DNA of 54,608 bases. It comes from Chryseobacterium sp. 36-9. GTDB lineage: Bacteria > Bacteroidota > Bacteroidia > Flavobacteriales > Weeksellaceae. The position numbers and the translations under genes are program-made. The stretch is from the NCBI GenBank assembly GCA_001898785.1, contig MKVE01000031.1, positions 32,862 to 87,469 of the forward strand, written 5' to 3'. Position 1 is the first letter of the stretch, and every line of letters starts with the position of its first letter. The notes beneath the pieces were generated by a model. The model made no database searches, was not told where the DNA came from, and was given only the letters and a program-made list of their open reading frames with translations. Of this stretch, positions 26,632 through 35,304 are shown one piece after another.

Positions 26632-27243
26632 ATGATTCCTAATTTTAAAGCACATCCTTGGCACGGGATCTCTGCAGGAGAAAAAGCGCCTGAGGTGGTA
26701 AACGTTTTTGTAGAGATTGTTCCTACAGATACTATAAAGTATGAAGTAGATAAGGAAACCGGATATCTTAAAGTAGACCGTCCTCAGAAATTTTCCAACA
26801 TCATTCCTGCTTTATACGGATTCATCCCGAGAACATATTGCGAAGAGGAAGTTAAAGATCTGGCTGTGGCAACAGGCGCAACAGACGTAACAGAAGGCGA
26901 TCACGATCCTTTGGATATCTGTGTTCTCAGCTCGCACAACATCACCTCCGGTAATATTTTGATGGAAGCTATTCCAATCGGCGGTTTCCAGATGATCGAC
27001 AAAGGAGAAGCAGATGATAAGATCATTGCCGTATTGGTGGAAGATCAGGTTTACGGACACATCAGAGATATTTCGGAATTACCTAAAGCAGAGGTCAATC
27101 GTTTGCTTCACTATTTCCTGAGCTATAAAAACCTGCCAACTGAACCTGCAAAAGTTAAAATCGATTTGGTTTATGGGGCAGAGCACGCTAAAAAAGTGAT
27201 TTTGGCTTCACAAAAAGATTACACGGACAATTACGCGAAGTAA
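26632..27243 (+). CDS. ppa: Inorganic pyrophosphatase, family I
   Basis: A 203-residue soluble pyrophosphatase. It has the family I signature EGDHDPLDICVL (DxDPxD), an N-terminal WHGI region, YGFIPRTYCEEE and a C-terminal KxxL-type segment. It hydrolyses pyrophosphate to phosphate with Mg2+, driving biosynthetic reactions. It is somewhat longer than the E. coli enzyme, as expected for Bacteroidota. A terminator follows directly. Confidence 0.95.
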   Translation: MIPNFKAHPWHGISAGEKAPEVVNVFVEIVPTDTIKYEVDKETGYLKVDRPQKFSNIIPALYGFIPRTYCEEEVKDLAVATGATDVTEGDHDPLDICVLSSHNITSGNILMEAIPIGGFQMIDKGEADDKIIAVLVEDQVYGHIRDISELPKAEVNRLLHYFLSYKNLPTEPAKVKIDLVYGAEHAKKVILASQKDYTDNYAK

Positions 27244-27264
27244 AATATCCCAATCAAAAAAATA

Positions 27265-27297
27265 AAAAAATGTCATCTCAAAAAGGTGGCATTTTTT
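27265..27297 (+). terminator. Terminator after ppa
   Basis: AAAAAATGTCATC pairs with GGTGGCATTTTTT using G-U wobbles at two to three positions, loop TCAAAAA. A T run is part of the 3' arm. It lies about 22 bases after the ppa stop. Confidence 0.75.
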
Positions 27298-27437
27298 ATT
27301 TAGGTGCTTTTTTTCAACTGCAGTTTATCCTGAGCGAAGATGAAGAGTTCCCATTTTTTCCTTTTCAGGAAAAGAGCTCTAGTTAGACCGGAGTGTGTTT
27401 CGCAAAGATTTAAAATTGGTCAGAAAAATTGAATCGA

Positions 27438-28736
27438 TCAGAGAAGTTTCCCGGTAAGGAACAATCCTGCAACAGAAAAATAAATAATCAATCCCGTAAC
27501 GTCCACTAATGTTGCCACAAAAGGAGCAGAAGAAGTTGCGGGATCGAGTTTTAGTTTTTTAAGAACAAAAGGAACCATTGATCCGGAAATTGTTCCCCAA
27601 AGAACGATAAGCATCAAAGAAAAAGCAATGCTAAGTCCTACAAAAACCCAATGTTCACCATAATTGAAAAGCCCGGTTTGCTGCCAAAGCGCAATCCTAA
27701 AAAATCCAATAATTCCTAAAATACTTCCAAGAAAAATTCCGGTAAATATTTCCTTTCTGATAACATACCACCAGTCTTTCAGACCGATTTCCTGTAATGC
27801 CATTGCACGGATAATCAAAGTGGCAGCTTGTGAACCTGTATTTCCTCCGCTGGAAATAATCAAAGGAACAAACAGTGCCAATACAACAGCTTTTTGTATT
27901 TCGTCCTCAAAATAGCCCATAGCAGAAGCCGTCAGCATTTCGGAAAAGAAAAGAACGACTAACCAGAATCCTCTTTTTTTCACCATCTCGAAAACTGAGG
28001 TTTGGGTGTAAGGAAGATCCAGCGCATCCAAACCTCCAAACTTTTGAATGTCTTCTGTATTTTGAGATTCGATTTGATCCAAAATATCATCAATAGTTAC
28101 AATTCCAACCAAAACGCCATTTTCAGTAATGATCGGTAATGCACTTCGGTCATATTTCTCAAAATAAGGAACTGCATTTTCTTTGGAAGTTGTTGTCTTG
28201 ATTGCAACAAAATGATCGTCACACAATTCGGAGATCAATTGTTCTTCATCTGCCAATAGAAGAGAACCTATTGTGATATCGTCTATCAATCGGTTTCTTT
28301 CGTCAACTACATAAAGAAAATTGAGTGTTTCCACTTTCTTACCAACTTTCTTAATCTGCTGAAAACATCTTTTAACTGTCCATTCTTTCCGGATCTGGAC
28401 ATAATAAGGTGTCATCAAACGGGCAATAGAATCCGCTTCATAACCAAGGAGTTTCAAAGCAACTCTACGTTCTTGCGGGTTAAGCAGATTAATTGAATAC
28501 TTGATTAATTCATCCGGAAAATCCTCGAAAAGCTGAGTTCTGTCATCGGGTGACATTTCGTTCAGGATGTCAGAAACTTCGTGGCTTGCAATACTTCTGA
28601 TGGTATCTTCCTGGAAATCAGGATCGAGATGAGAAAACACTTCCGCCTTTTCAGATTTCGGAAGTTTCAAAAACTGCAGAATACGTTCTTCCACCGGCAA
28701 TTTGCTAAGTGATTCTGCAACGTCAGCAGGATTCAA
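27438..28736 (-). CDS. mgtE: Magnesium transporter MgtE
   Basis: A 432-residue channel. The N-terminal superhelical domain (about 1-105), a pair of CBS domains (about 106-230, with LMTPYYVQI and [20 protein letters not shown]) and a connecting helix lead to five membrane helices with the family signature [18 protein letters not shown] and the pore region [11 protein letters not shown]. It imports Mg2+ and is gated by Mg2+ binding to the cytoplasmic domains. The start is uncertain: 28736 is a TTG, and the frame stays open for about eight more codons up to a TAA, with no ATG. The N-terminal domain is slightly shorter than in T. thermophilus MgtE. Confidence 0.92.
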   Translation of the reverse strand: MNPADVAESLSKLPVEERILQFLKLPKSEKAEVFSHLDPDFQEDTIRSIASHEVSDILNEMSPDDRTQLFEDFPDELIKYSINLLNPQERRVALKLLGYEADSIARLMTPYYVQIRKEWTVKRCFQQIKKVGKKVETLNFLYVVDERNRLIDDITIGSLLLADEEQLISELCDDHFVAIKTTTSKENAVPYFEKYDRSALPIITENGVLVGIVTIDDILDQIESQNTEDIQKFGGLDALDLPYTQTSVFEMVKKRGFWLVVLFFSEMLTASAMGYFEDEIQKAVVLALFVPLIISSGGNTGSQAATLIIRAMALQEIGLKDWWYVIRKEIFTGIFLGSILGIIGFFRIALWQQTGLFNYGEHWVFVGLSIAFSLMLIVLWGTISGSMVPFVLKKLKLDPATSSAPFVATLVDVTGLIIYFSVAGLFLTGKLL

Positions 28737-28836
28737 TATAATTTCTTGATTCTCGATTTTTTAAAAATTTAGCTTTGCAAAAATATTAAAATCTGAATAA
28801 TTATCGAGAATAACAGGCATTAAAATTACTTAATAA

Positions 28837-29418
28837 TTAAGTTGCATCATTATTCACAACCTGACGGTTTCTGAGCTCTTTACTGATTTTCCTGATAGCA
28901 CCCTTTGTCCCGATAATTACAGAATTTTCTGCGGATCCCAGCAATCTGCCGTTACCTTTGTAAGTATCATAAGCCGTTTCCATTACAAAAATGCCTTCAG
29001 AATTATAAAGCTTCATACTCACAATTACCTGGTTGGAAAAGACATATTTTCCGAAACCAACTTTGAAATATTTCACTTTCGGAATCACTGCAAGATCTGC
29101 ATTATTGTTTCTGCAGATTTCTTTAACAGTACCTGCATCAACATTATCGAAAGAAATTGGTGTATCAATTTTGAGATATTTAAGGTTTCCCAGAGATTTC
29201 ATCTGGTCAGAAGTGGCTGTATAAAAAGCAGTATAGGTAGGCTCTTTGATCTCTGAGATGTCCGGAAAAATCTCGGGATTGAAATATAGTACTGTTTTTA
29301 CTTTCGGGATTTTGGCATTCTTATTAAAATAAATCAGGCTATCTCCCAAATTTGCACAAGAAACAAGGATATTTAATAAAAGGAAATTAAAATAGAAAGG
29401 GTATAGTGTTTTTTTCAT
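28837..29418 (-). CDS. Lipoprotein of unknown function
   Basis: A 193-residue protein. The start at 29418 gives MKKTLYPFYFNFLLLNILVSC, a lipoprotein signal with Cys21. An upstream TTG at 29442 lies before the promoter and is rejected. The mature part has an alternating strand/helix pattern with a conserved-looking segment NNADLAVIPKVKYFKVGFGKYVF, as in small outer-membrane lipoproteins that report a variable-like fold. I do not recognise a named family. It is monocistronic; mgtE follows in the same direction 100 bases later. Confidence 0.72.
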   Translation of the reverse strand: MKKTLYPFYFNFLLLNILVSCANLGDSLIYFNKNAKIPKVKTVLYFNPEIFPDISEIKEPTYTAFYTATSDQMKSLGNLKYLKIDTPISFDNVDAGTVKEICRNNNADLAVIPKVKYFKVGFGKYVFSNQVIVSMKLYNSEGIFVMETAYDTYKGNGRLLGSAENSVIIGTKGAIRKISKELRNRQVVNNDAT

Positions 29419-29427
29419 TATCGCATA

Positions 29428-29435
29428 CAAAATTA
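29428..29435 (-). promoter_or_regulatory. Promoter -7 element of the lipoprotein gene
   Basis: On the minus strand TAATTTTG matches TAnnTTTG and ends 9 bases before the ATG. Transcription would begin at or within a few bases of the start codon, giving an almost leaderless mRNA. The -33 TTG is not clear. Confidence 0.5.
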
Positions 29436-29497
29436 CGACCAATATTTGACATAATAAATATTTTTTTAAGAAAATTTAACATCATAATAAAAATAAA

Positions 29498-29519
29498 AAC
29501 TGCCTAAAAATAGGCAGTT
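29498..29519 (-). terminator. Terminator of the SUMF1/T9SS pair
   Basis: AACTGCCTA (29498-29506) and TAGGCAGTT (29511-29519) form a perfect 9-bp stem with an AAAA loop (plus strand). On the minus strand it is followed by a T-rich run. It lies 23 bases past the T9SS gene stop. Confidence 0.85.
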
Positions 29520-29542
29520 AAAAATAGTATTAGTTATTAGTT

Positions 29543-30457
29543 TTAATCTTTTTTAATAATTTTAAACGTTTCTGAATCGTTTACCGTAAATGTTTTAAGA
29601 ATGTAAATTCCTGAGTTTAATTTCTCAATATTAATTTGTGTTTCTTTTTTATTTACAGTTTTTTCCAGGATTTTTCTTCCGGACATATCAAATATTTCTA
29701 TCTTCCGCACTTCTTTTAGAGACTTAAGATACAATATATCTTTCGCAGGATTAGGAAATATGAGTACCTTCTCACTATTTATGTTGTCGACTGCTAAAGT
29801 TGAGCAATCTGACACTACATTGATATATCCTGTTTTTGTCATGGTATCTGTTCCGTTATAATTCGCTACTACCAGCTTAACCTGATACAGTCCCGGTGTA
29901 TTGTAGGTAACATTAACCGTTTTTGTAGTTGCAGTAGCAGGAGATCCACCGGAAAAAGTCCAGTTCCAACCTGTTGGTTTATTTGTAGAGGTATCGGTAA
30001 AAACTACAGTCTGTCCTACGCATATGTTAGTCTTATCTGCCACAAAGTTTGCAACAGGAGGATTAATTGGGCAAACATCCTCAGTTTTGTCTTTTGCAAA
30101 ACCATCTCCATTTCCTCCAAAATAAGCATAGAAATGATAAGGCGTAGGACAATTACTATTTTCGATAGTTTCCGTTGCAAATCCGTCGCCACTTCCCCCG
30201 AAATATGCATATTGATGAAACGGGGTAGAGCAGGTAGCATTTTCTAAGGTCTCTGTTGCAAATCCATCTCCATTTCCGCCAAAATAAGCATATTGATGAA
30301 AAGGGGTAGAACAGATTGCATTGGCTATAGTTTCTGTTGCAAATCCATCTGCATTTCCGCCACGGTAAGGATAAACTTCTTCTCCTTGGGCTTTGAGATG
30401 AGAATTCAGGAGAAAGATGAGACAGAAAACCGATAATTGGGTTAGGTATGTTTTCAT
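29543..30457 (-). CDS. Secreted GGNGDGF-repeat / PKD protein with type IX sorting domain
   Basis: A 304-residue secreted protein. The signal peptide ends near residue 24 (LNSHLKAQ). Residues 29-130 are four copies of a 27-residue repeat of the form YAYFGGNGDGFATET...NATCSTPFHQ, each with one Cys (49, 76, 103, 129). A PKD domain spans about 134-215 (PPVANFVADKTNICVGQTV, YNTPGLYQVKLVV). The C-terminal 75 residues are a type A T9SS sorting domain (FPNPAKDILYL, IEIFDMSGRK, LNSGIYILK). It should be exported across the outer membrane and anchored or released. The function of the repeats is unknown. It is the downstream partner of a SUMF1-fold gene. Confidence 0.88.
   Translation of the reverse strand: MKTYLTQLSVFCLIFLLNSHLKAQGEEVYPYRGGNADGFATETIANAICSTPFHQYAYFGGNGDGFATETLENATCSTPFHQYAYFGGSGDGFATETIENSNCPTPYHFYAYFGGNGDGFAKDKTEDVCPINPPVANFVADKTNICVGQTVVFTDTSTNKPTGWNWTFSGGSPATATTKTVNVTYNTPGLYQVKLVVANYNGTDTMTKTGYINVVSDCSTLAVDNINSEKVLIFPNPAKDILYLKSLKEVRKIEIFDMSGRKILEKTVNKKETQINIEKLNSGIYILKTFTVNDSETFKIIKKD
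30068..30373 (-). repeat. 81-bp in-frame coding repeat, four copies
   Basis: The DNA coding for residues 29-130 of the T9SS protein is a tandem array with an exact 81-bp period. The two middle copies are most alike; the first (PYRGGNADGF) and last (ending before the T/E/T segment is complete) are diverged. The near identity at DNA level suggests recent duplication or copy-number change by slippage or recombination. Confidence 0.85.
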
Positions 30458-30458
30458 C

Positions 30459-30524
30459 TTCTAATTTGATTTAATTGTTATTTTAAAAATTGGGTAGAAA
30501 GTTATCTTTCTTTTCAAATTAGAA
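30459..30524 (-). repeat. Intercistronic inverted repeat with nested hairpin
   Basis: TTCTAATTTGA (30459-30469) is the exact complement of TCAAATTAGAA (30514-30524), 44 bases apart. Inside lies a second perfect hairpin, AGAAAG-TTAT-CTTTCT (30496-30511). The outer arms sit next to the start codon of the T9SS gene and just after the SUMF1 gene stop, filling almost the whole 71-base gap. It could modulate translation or mRNA processing between the two genes. Confidence 0.7.
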
Positions 30525-30528
30525 ATGA

Positions 30529-32001
30529 TTATCTCACACCACGTCCACCATATCCTGCGTTCCTGGTTGCTAGAGCAGCACCGGATGCCCTATCAGAAAT
30601 CCTTAAAAATGAACTGTTGTTTCCGTTAAAATTTGCTGCACCCAAAAAGTCTCCCCCTCTTAAGTAAACGCCTGTGTTATCCGGCCAGGAGGCCTGGTTA
30701 GCGTCTCCATCCGTTGCAGTAGTTGTTGATAATTCCCCATCTCCAACCAATCCTGTATAAGTATTACCTGTTGCTTTTGTAGTGACTGCAAATTCATAAG
30801 TATTACCACTCATTTCCATAGCGCCGTAATACGCCGCTGCTGCGGTTGCTCTTCCTGAAGAATTGGTTGCAGAAAAACCGACTTTAACAGTTCTCCCGGC
30901 GCCAACATTTGTCCATCCACTTGACGCATAATAATTAGCTCTGCCATTGGCAACAGTGTTGAATCCTTCGCTTGCAGTATAAGCGTTGGTAATACCTGTG
31001 GAAGAAGCAATATTTATTTCTGTTGTTCCCCAGGCATATTCTCCGGCAACAGGAGATAATGGACCTCTGCATATTTTTTCGAATTCCAGTTCCGTCATTG
31101 GTCTTAGTGCAGACCAGTCCAAAAATGCAGCAGTATCAGACCAGGAAAGTTGATTCATTGCAACATTCTGCCCATCATTCACATCATTATAATCTCCTGT
31201 GGTCACATCACAACCATACAATGCCGGTATAGATGCATTATTACCTGGAACCTGTATCTTGATACCATTTCCATAAGCATTGCTGAATGCAAAAGTTCCT
31301 GCAGCAGAATTTGGCGCAGCTACAGATCTTCTTGCCTGCTGGTTATAGGTAAGTGTGTTTAAAAATTCTGCATACTGCTCTTGAGTAATCTCATATTTCA
31401 TGGAGTAAAAAGCATTATATCCTTTTGGAAAAGCTACCGGTGCACTGTCACCGCTTCCTAATGATGAGGTAGCGATTGAGCCGTTGCCAGTAATGGTATA
31501 TTGTGTGTAAGTGGATGTAGACGTTCCGTCACCAACAGAAAATGATCCTGAAGGAATATTAACCATTTCAACACCGAACACTTTAAAATTGTAATTTTCG
31601 TAGTTTGCTGCAGCTACGTTCATCTTAAGAGTTACAGAAGTTGAGGAGATATTACCACCACCTATTGCACTTCTATAAACAAAAACGCCTTTGCCATCTG
31701 TAACAGCATCTATTTTAAGAGGAGAAGCAGTAGAATGATCAGAGGATGCAACACTTAGATTAGCATGCTTCCACAGCTTATCCGCACAATCCTGATACTT
31801 TACAAATACCCATACCGCGTCATAATTGGCAGGAGCAATATTCGTTCTCCAGCTATTATCCCATTGGATGTTAAAAGTAACGGTTCCTGCACTCGTATCA
31901 ACACTTGTACCGGTGATTTTTAAATTATTTGCCTGAACATTAAAAGCAAATAATCCCATTGCAGCAATTGCAATTTTCTTGAAGTAGTTTTTTGAATTCA
32001 T
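30529..32001 (-). CDS. Secreted SUMF1/formylglycine-generating-enzyme-fold protein
   Basis: A 490-residue protein with signal peptide (KKIAIAAMGLFAFNVQA, cleavage near residue 24). An N-terminal beta-sandwich (about 26-145, with FNIQWDNSWRTNIAPANYDA and VFVKYQD) precedes a SUMF1 domain (about 148-490) with FYSMKYEITQEQYAEFLN, RPMTELEFEKICRG, YAWGTTE, and the end RGGDF...SFLRISDR...GGRGVR. The two Cys that bind copper in true FGE are absent from the C-terminal part, so sulfatase activation is unlikely. No sulfatase gene is in the window. It is followed by the repeat T9SS gene in the same transcript. Confidence 0.85.
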   Translation of the reverse strand: MNSKNYFKKIAIAAMGLFAFNVQANNLKITGTSVDTSAGTVTFNIQWDNSWRTNIAPANYDAVWVFVKYQDCADKLWKHANLSVASSDHSTASPLKIDAVTDGKGVFVYRSAIGGGNISSTSVTLKMNVAAANYENYNFKVFGVEMVNIPSGSFSVGDGTSTSTYTQYTITGNGSIATSSLGSGDSAPVAFPKGYNAFYSMKYEITQEQYAEFLNTLTYNQQARRSVAAPNSAAGTFAFSNAYGNGIKIQVPGNNASIPALYGCDVTTGDYNDVNDGQNVAMNQLSWSDTAAFLDWSALRPMTELEFEKICRGPLSPVAGEYAWGTTEINIASSTGITNAYTASEGFNTVANGRANYYASSGWTNVGAGRTVKVGFSATNSSGRATAAAAYYGAMEMSGNTYEFAVTTKATGNTYTGLVGDGELSTTTATDGDANQASWPDNTGVYLRGGDFLGAANFNGNNSSFLRISDRASGAALATRNAGYGGRGVR

Positions 32002-32029
32002 GATATAATTTTTTATTAATTATAATTCA

Positions 32030-32037
32030 CAAATCTA
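32030..32037 (-). promoter_or_regulatory. Promoter -7 element of the SUMF1 gene
   Basis: On the minus strand TAGATTTG matches TAnnTTTG, 28 bases before the ATG. No TTG at the ideal -33 distance was found. Confidence 0.45.
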
Positions 32038-32089
32038 ACTTGGTACATATTGTAAAGAAATAAGGCAAATGACGTATTTTTAATTTTCA

Positions 32090-32119
32090 TTGACAGAACA
32101 AACAAATTCCTTACTTTTG
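32090..32119 (+). promoter_or_regulatory. polA promoter, full Bacteroidota consensus
   Basis: TTG (32090-32092), 19-base spacer, TACTTTTG (32112-32119) matches the -33/-7 consensus TTG-N19-TAnnTTTG exactly. The -7 box ends only 5 bases before the polA ATG, so the mRNA is probably leaderless or nearly so. Confidence 0.75.
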
Positions 32120-32124
32120 TTTCT

Positions 32125-34968
32125 ATGACTTCTACAGACAAAAGATTATATCTCATCGATGCCTACGCCATGATCTTTCGTGGGTATTTTGCTTTCATCA
32201 AAAATCCAAGAATCTCTACAAAAGGTGTTAATACATCAGCTATTTTTGGTTTTACCAATTCTTTGATAGAATTGATTAAAAGAGATCGTCCGACACATTT
32301 GGCAGTAGTATTTGATGTGGGAAAAACCAATGTTCGTCACGAAGATTTTACAGAATATAAGGCCAACCGGCAGGATACACCGGAACCTATTCTGATTGCA
32401 GTTCCATATATCCACAGGATTCTGGAGGCAATGCACATTCCTATTTTGGGCGTTGAAGGTTATGAGGCGGATGATGTCATCGGAACTATTGCCTGCAAAG
32501 CGGAAAAGCAAGATTATAATGTTTTTATGGTAACACCGGATAAGGATTTTGCCCAGTTGGTTACTGATAAGATCAAGATTTACAAACCCGGACTAAAAGG
32601 AGGGGATATTGAAATCCTTGGTGTTGAAGAAGTTAAAGCCAAATATGAAATCAGTGATCCAAAGCAGATCATCGATTATCTTGGAATGATGGGTGATGCC
32701 GTTGATAATATCCCGGGTCTTGATGGTGTCGGTGAGAAAACGGCTAAGAAATTTATTCAGGAATTTGGATCGATGGAGAATCTTCTGGCCAATACACATA
32801 CATTAAAAGGAAAGCTTAAAGAAAAAGTTGAAGCCAGCGCAGAAAGAGGTTTGTTATCCAAAAAGTTAGCAACGATTCTCTGCGACGCACCGATCGAATT
32901 CATAGAAGAACAATATGACCTGGAAGTTCCGGATTTTGAAAAAGTAAAAGAAGTCTTTGACGAGCTGGAATTCCGGAGATTGTATGAAAATCTTTATCGG
33001 GCTTTTGCTAACAAAGAATATGTGGAAGAACTAATGGAAGGTGACGATGATAAAGTTACAGTTAAAGAAGTTGTGGATGCAACGGTAACAGTACACAAAA
33101 ACGGAACAATGGATCTGTTTGCCACTTTTGAGCAATTGGAACAGGCAACAACGACCAAAACCAATATCACAGAAAACGATCATCTTTACCAATATATTGA
33201 TAGCCCGAAAGCGCAAAAGATCCTGGCCGACAATCTTCTTAAGCAAAAAGCGGTTTGTTTTGATACCGAAACGACCTCTCTTAATGAACTGGAAGCAGAG
33301 TTGATAGGAATGAGTTTTTCCTACAAAAAAGGATTGGCTTATTACATTCCTATTTCTGAAAATCAGGAAGAAGCCCAGAAAACTGTTGAGATATTTCGTC
33401 CATTTTTTGAAGATCAGAATGTTCTGAAAATCGCTCATAATCTGAAATACGATTACAAAGTTCTTCAGAATTATAATATTGAAGTCGAAGGAAAGCTGTT
33501 CGACACCATGATCGCACACTATCTTCTGAATCCCGACGGACGACACGGGATGGATTATCTTTCCGAGATGTATCTGGATTATAAACCTGTTTCCATAGAG
33601 TCTTTGATTGGAAAAAAAGGAAAAAATCAATTGACGCTGCGTGAAGTTGACATCCAGACTCAAACCGATTATGCGGCAGAAGATGCAGATGTGACGTTTC
33701 AACTTTATGAATTATTTGCACCACAGTTAGCCAAAGAAAACCTGGAAGAATTGTTTTACAATGTCGAAATGCCATTGATGAAAGTTCTTGCAAAAATCGA
33801 ACTAACCGGTGTAAAATTAGATAACAACTGGCTCGCTCAGGAAAGTAAAGACCTCGAGAATGATCTTAAAAACCTGGAATCGAAGATATTTGAACTGTCA
33901 GGAGAAGAATTCAACATGAATTCACCAAAACAATTGGGTGAGATTCTTTTCGAGAAAATGCAGCTGGATCCCAAAGCGAAAAAAACCAAGACCGGGCAAT
34001 ATGCTACATCGGAAGATATTTTGCAAAAATTAGCCAGTAAACACGAGATCATAGAACATATCTTAGAATACAGAACCTATCAAAAATTAAAATCTACTTA
34101 TGTAGATGCGCTGCCGGGTCAGATTGACAAAACCGATAACAGAGTTCATACCAATTTCTCGCAGACAACGGCTGCAACAGGAAGATTAGCTTCCGTTAAC
34201 CCGAACTTACAAAATATTCCCATCAGAACTTTAAGAGGTCAGCAAATCCGTGGTGCTTTTGTTTCTGATGTAGGCAAGAAGATCATTTCTGCCGATTATT
34301 CTCAGATCGAATTAAGGTTGATTGCAGAGATTTCTGGGGAACAGAATATGATTGCAGCTTTCCAGAACAACGAAGACATCCACGCTTCTACAGCGGCAAA
34401 GTTATTTGATATAGAATTATCTGAAGTGTCAAAAATCCAGAGAAGTCAGGCAAAAACAGTAAACTTTGGTATCATTTATGGACAAGGTGCATTTGGATTA
34501 GCAGATCAAACCGGACTTTCCCGAACCGAAGCCAAGAAAATGATAGATGCTTATTTTGAAACCTACCCAAGGTTGAAAGAATATATGAATGAGCAGATCG
34601 AGAAAGCCAGAAAGCTCGGTTATGTGGAGACGATTCTCGGAAGAAAACGTCATTTGAAAGATATTAATTCTACCAATTTTGTAGTCAAAGGTCACGCCGA
34701 GAGAAATGCTGTGAATGCGCCAATCCAAGGAAGTGCTGCTGATATTATCAAACTGGCAATGATAAAAATCGACAGCGAACTGGAAACTCAAAAACTGGAA
34801 ACCAAAATGCTTTTGCAGGTTCACGATGAATTACTTTTTGAAGCACCAATTGATGAAGTGGAAACTGCAAAATCGCTCATTAAAAAAGAAATGGAATCTG
34901 CTTTTCCAACTAATGTTCCTCTTTTGGTGGAAGTTGGTGTGGGCGATAATTGGCTGGAAGCGCACTAA
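32125..34968 (+). CDS. polA: DNA polymerase I
   Basis: A 947-residue family A polymerase with three domains. The 5'-3' exonuclease (about 1-300) has YLIDAYAMIFR, EGYEADDVIGT and VTPDKDFAQLV. The 3'-5' proofreading exonuclease (about 360-545) keeps its active residues in FDTETTSL, NLKYDYKVL and YAAEDADVT. The polymerase (about 560-947) has motif A DYSQIELRLIAEISG, motif B RSQAKTVNFGIIYGQGAFGL and motif C VHDELLFEAP. It fills gaps in Okazaki-fragment maturation and repair. It is transcribed from a consensus promoter, divergent from the SUMF1 gene. Confidence 0.97.
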   Translation: MTSTDKRLYLIDAYAMIFRGYFAFIKNPRISTKGVNTSAIFGFTNSLIELIKRDRPTHLAVVFDVGKTNVRHEDFTEYKANRQDTPEPILIAVPYIHRILEAMHIPILGVEGYEADDVIGTIACKAEKQDYNVFMVTPDKDFAQLVTDKIKIYKPGLKGGDIEILGVEEVKAKYEISDPKQIIDYLGMMGDAVDNIPGLDGVGEKTAKKFIQEFGSMENLLANTHTLKGKLKEKVEASAERGLLSKKLATILCDAPIEFIEEQYDLEVPDFEKVKEVFDELEFRRLYENLYRAFANKEYVEELMEGDDDKVTVKEVVDATVTVHKNGTMDLFATFEQLEQATTTKTNITENDHLYQYIDSPKAQKILADNLLKQKAVCFDTETTSLNELEAELIGMSFSYKKGLAYYIPISENQEEAQKTVEIFRPFFEDQNVLKIAHNLKYDYKVLQNYNIEVEGKLFDTMIAHYLLNPDGRHGMDYLSEMYLDYKPVSIESLIGKKGKNQLTLREVDIQTQTDYAAEDADVTFQLYELFAPQLAKENLEELFYNVEMPLMKVLAKIELTGVKLDNNWLAQESKDLENDLKNLESKIFELSGEEFNMNSPKQLGEILFEKMQLDPKAKKTKTGQYATSEDILQKLASKHEIIEHILEYRTYQKLKSTYVDALPGQIDKTDNRVHTNFSQTTAATGRLASVNPNLQNIPIRTLRGQQIRGAFVSDVGKKIISADYSQIELRLIAEISGEQNMIAAFQNNEDIHASTAAKLFDIELSEVSKIQRSQAKTVNFGIIYGQGAFGLADQTGLSRTEAKKMIDAYFETYPRLKEYMNEQIEKARKLGYVETILGRKRHLKDINSTNFVVKGHAERNAVNAPIQGSAADIIKLAMIKIDSELETQKLETKMLLQVHDELLFEAPIDEVETAKSLIKKEMESAFPTNVPLLVEVGVGDNWLEAH

Positions 34969-35007
34969 AATAATGATTATAAATAATTAATTTAAAAATA
35001 TACAAAT

Positions 35008-35277
35008 ATGAAAGCAGTAATTTTTTACGAACACGCAACTGACAAATCAATGGAAGAATTTATGGCAGTTTTTCCTCGCCATGAGGAGTTCGAAGCGGAG
35101 TTTATAAAGTCTGGAAAAGTCTTAGGAACAGGCGCTTTTGGTAATCCGGGAGAAGGCGCAATGGCGATTTTTGTCGATAAAAAATCTGCTGAGGCGTTTG
35201 TTAATGGTGATCCTTTTGTTCAGGAAGGTCTGATCGCCAAAGTCACCATCAGAGAATGGAATGATGAATTAGCTTAA
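35008..35277 (+). CDS. YciI-family protein
   Basis: An 89-residue protein of the YciI/YCII fold, a dimeric ferredoxin-like barrel. The conserved His of FPRHEEFEAEF and the Asp in NGDPFVQEGL are present. The family has been proposed to have a small enzymatic role through this His-Asp pair, but no substrate is known. It lies 39 bases after polA, with a VOC gene 27 bases downstream. Confidence 0.88.
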   Translation: MKAVIFYEHATDKSMEEFMAVFPRHEEFEAEFIKSGKVLGTGAFGNPGEGAMAIFVDKKSAEAFVNGDPFVQEGLIAKVTIREWNDELA

Positions 35278-35304
35278 ATTTTATAACTAATTAAAATTCA
35301 ATAT

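Noticed and set aside
30529-32001. Active formylglycine-generating enzyme / sulfatase-maturation gene
   Set aside because: The fold is right but the copper-binding cysteines near the C-terminus are missing and no sulfatase gene is nearby.
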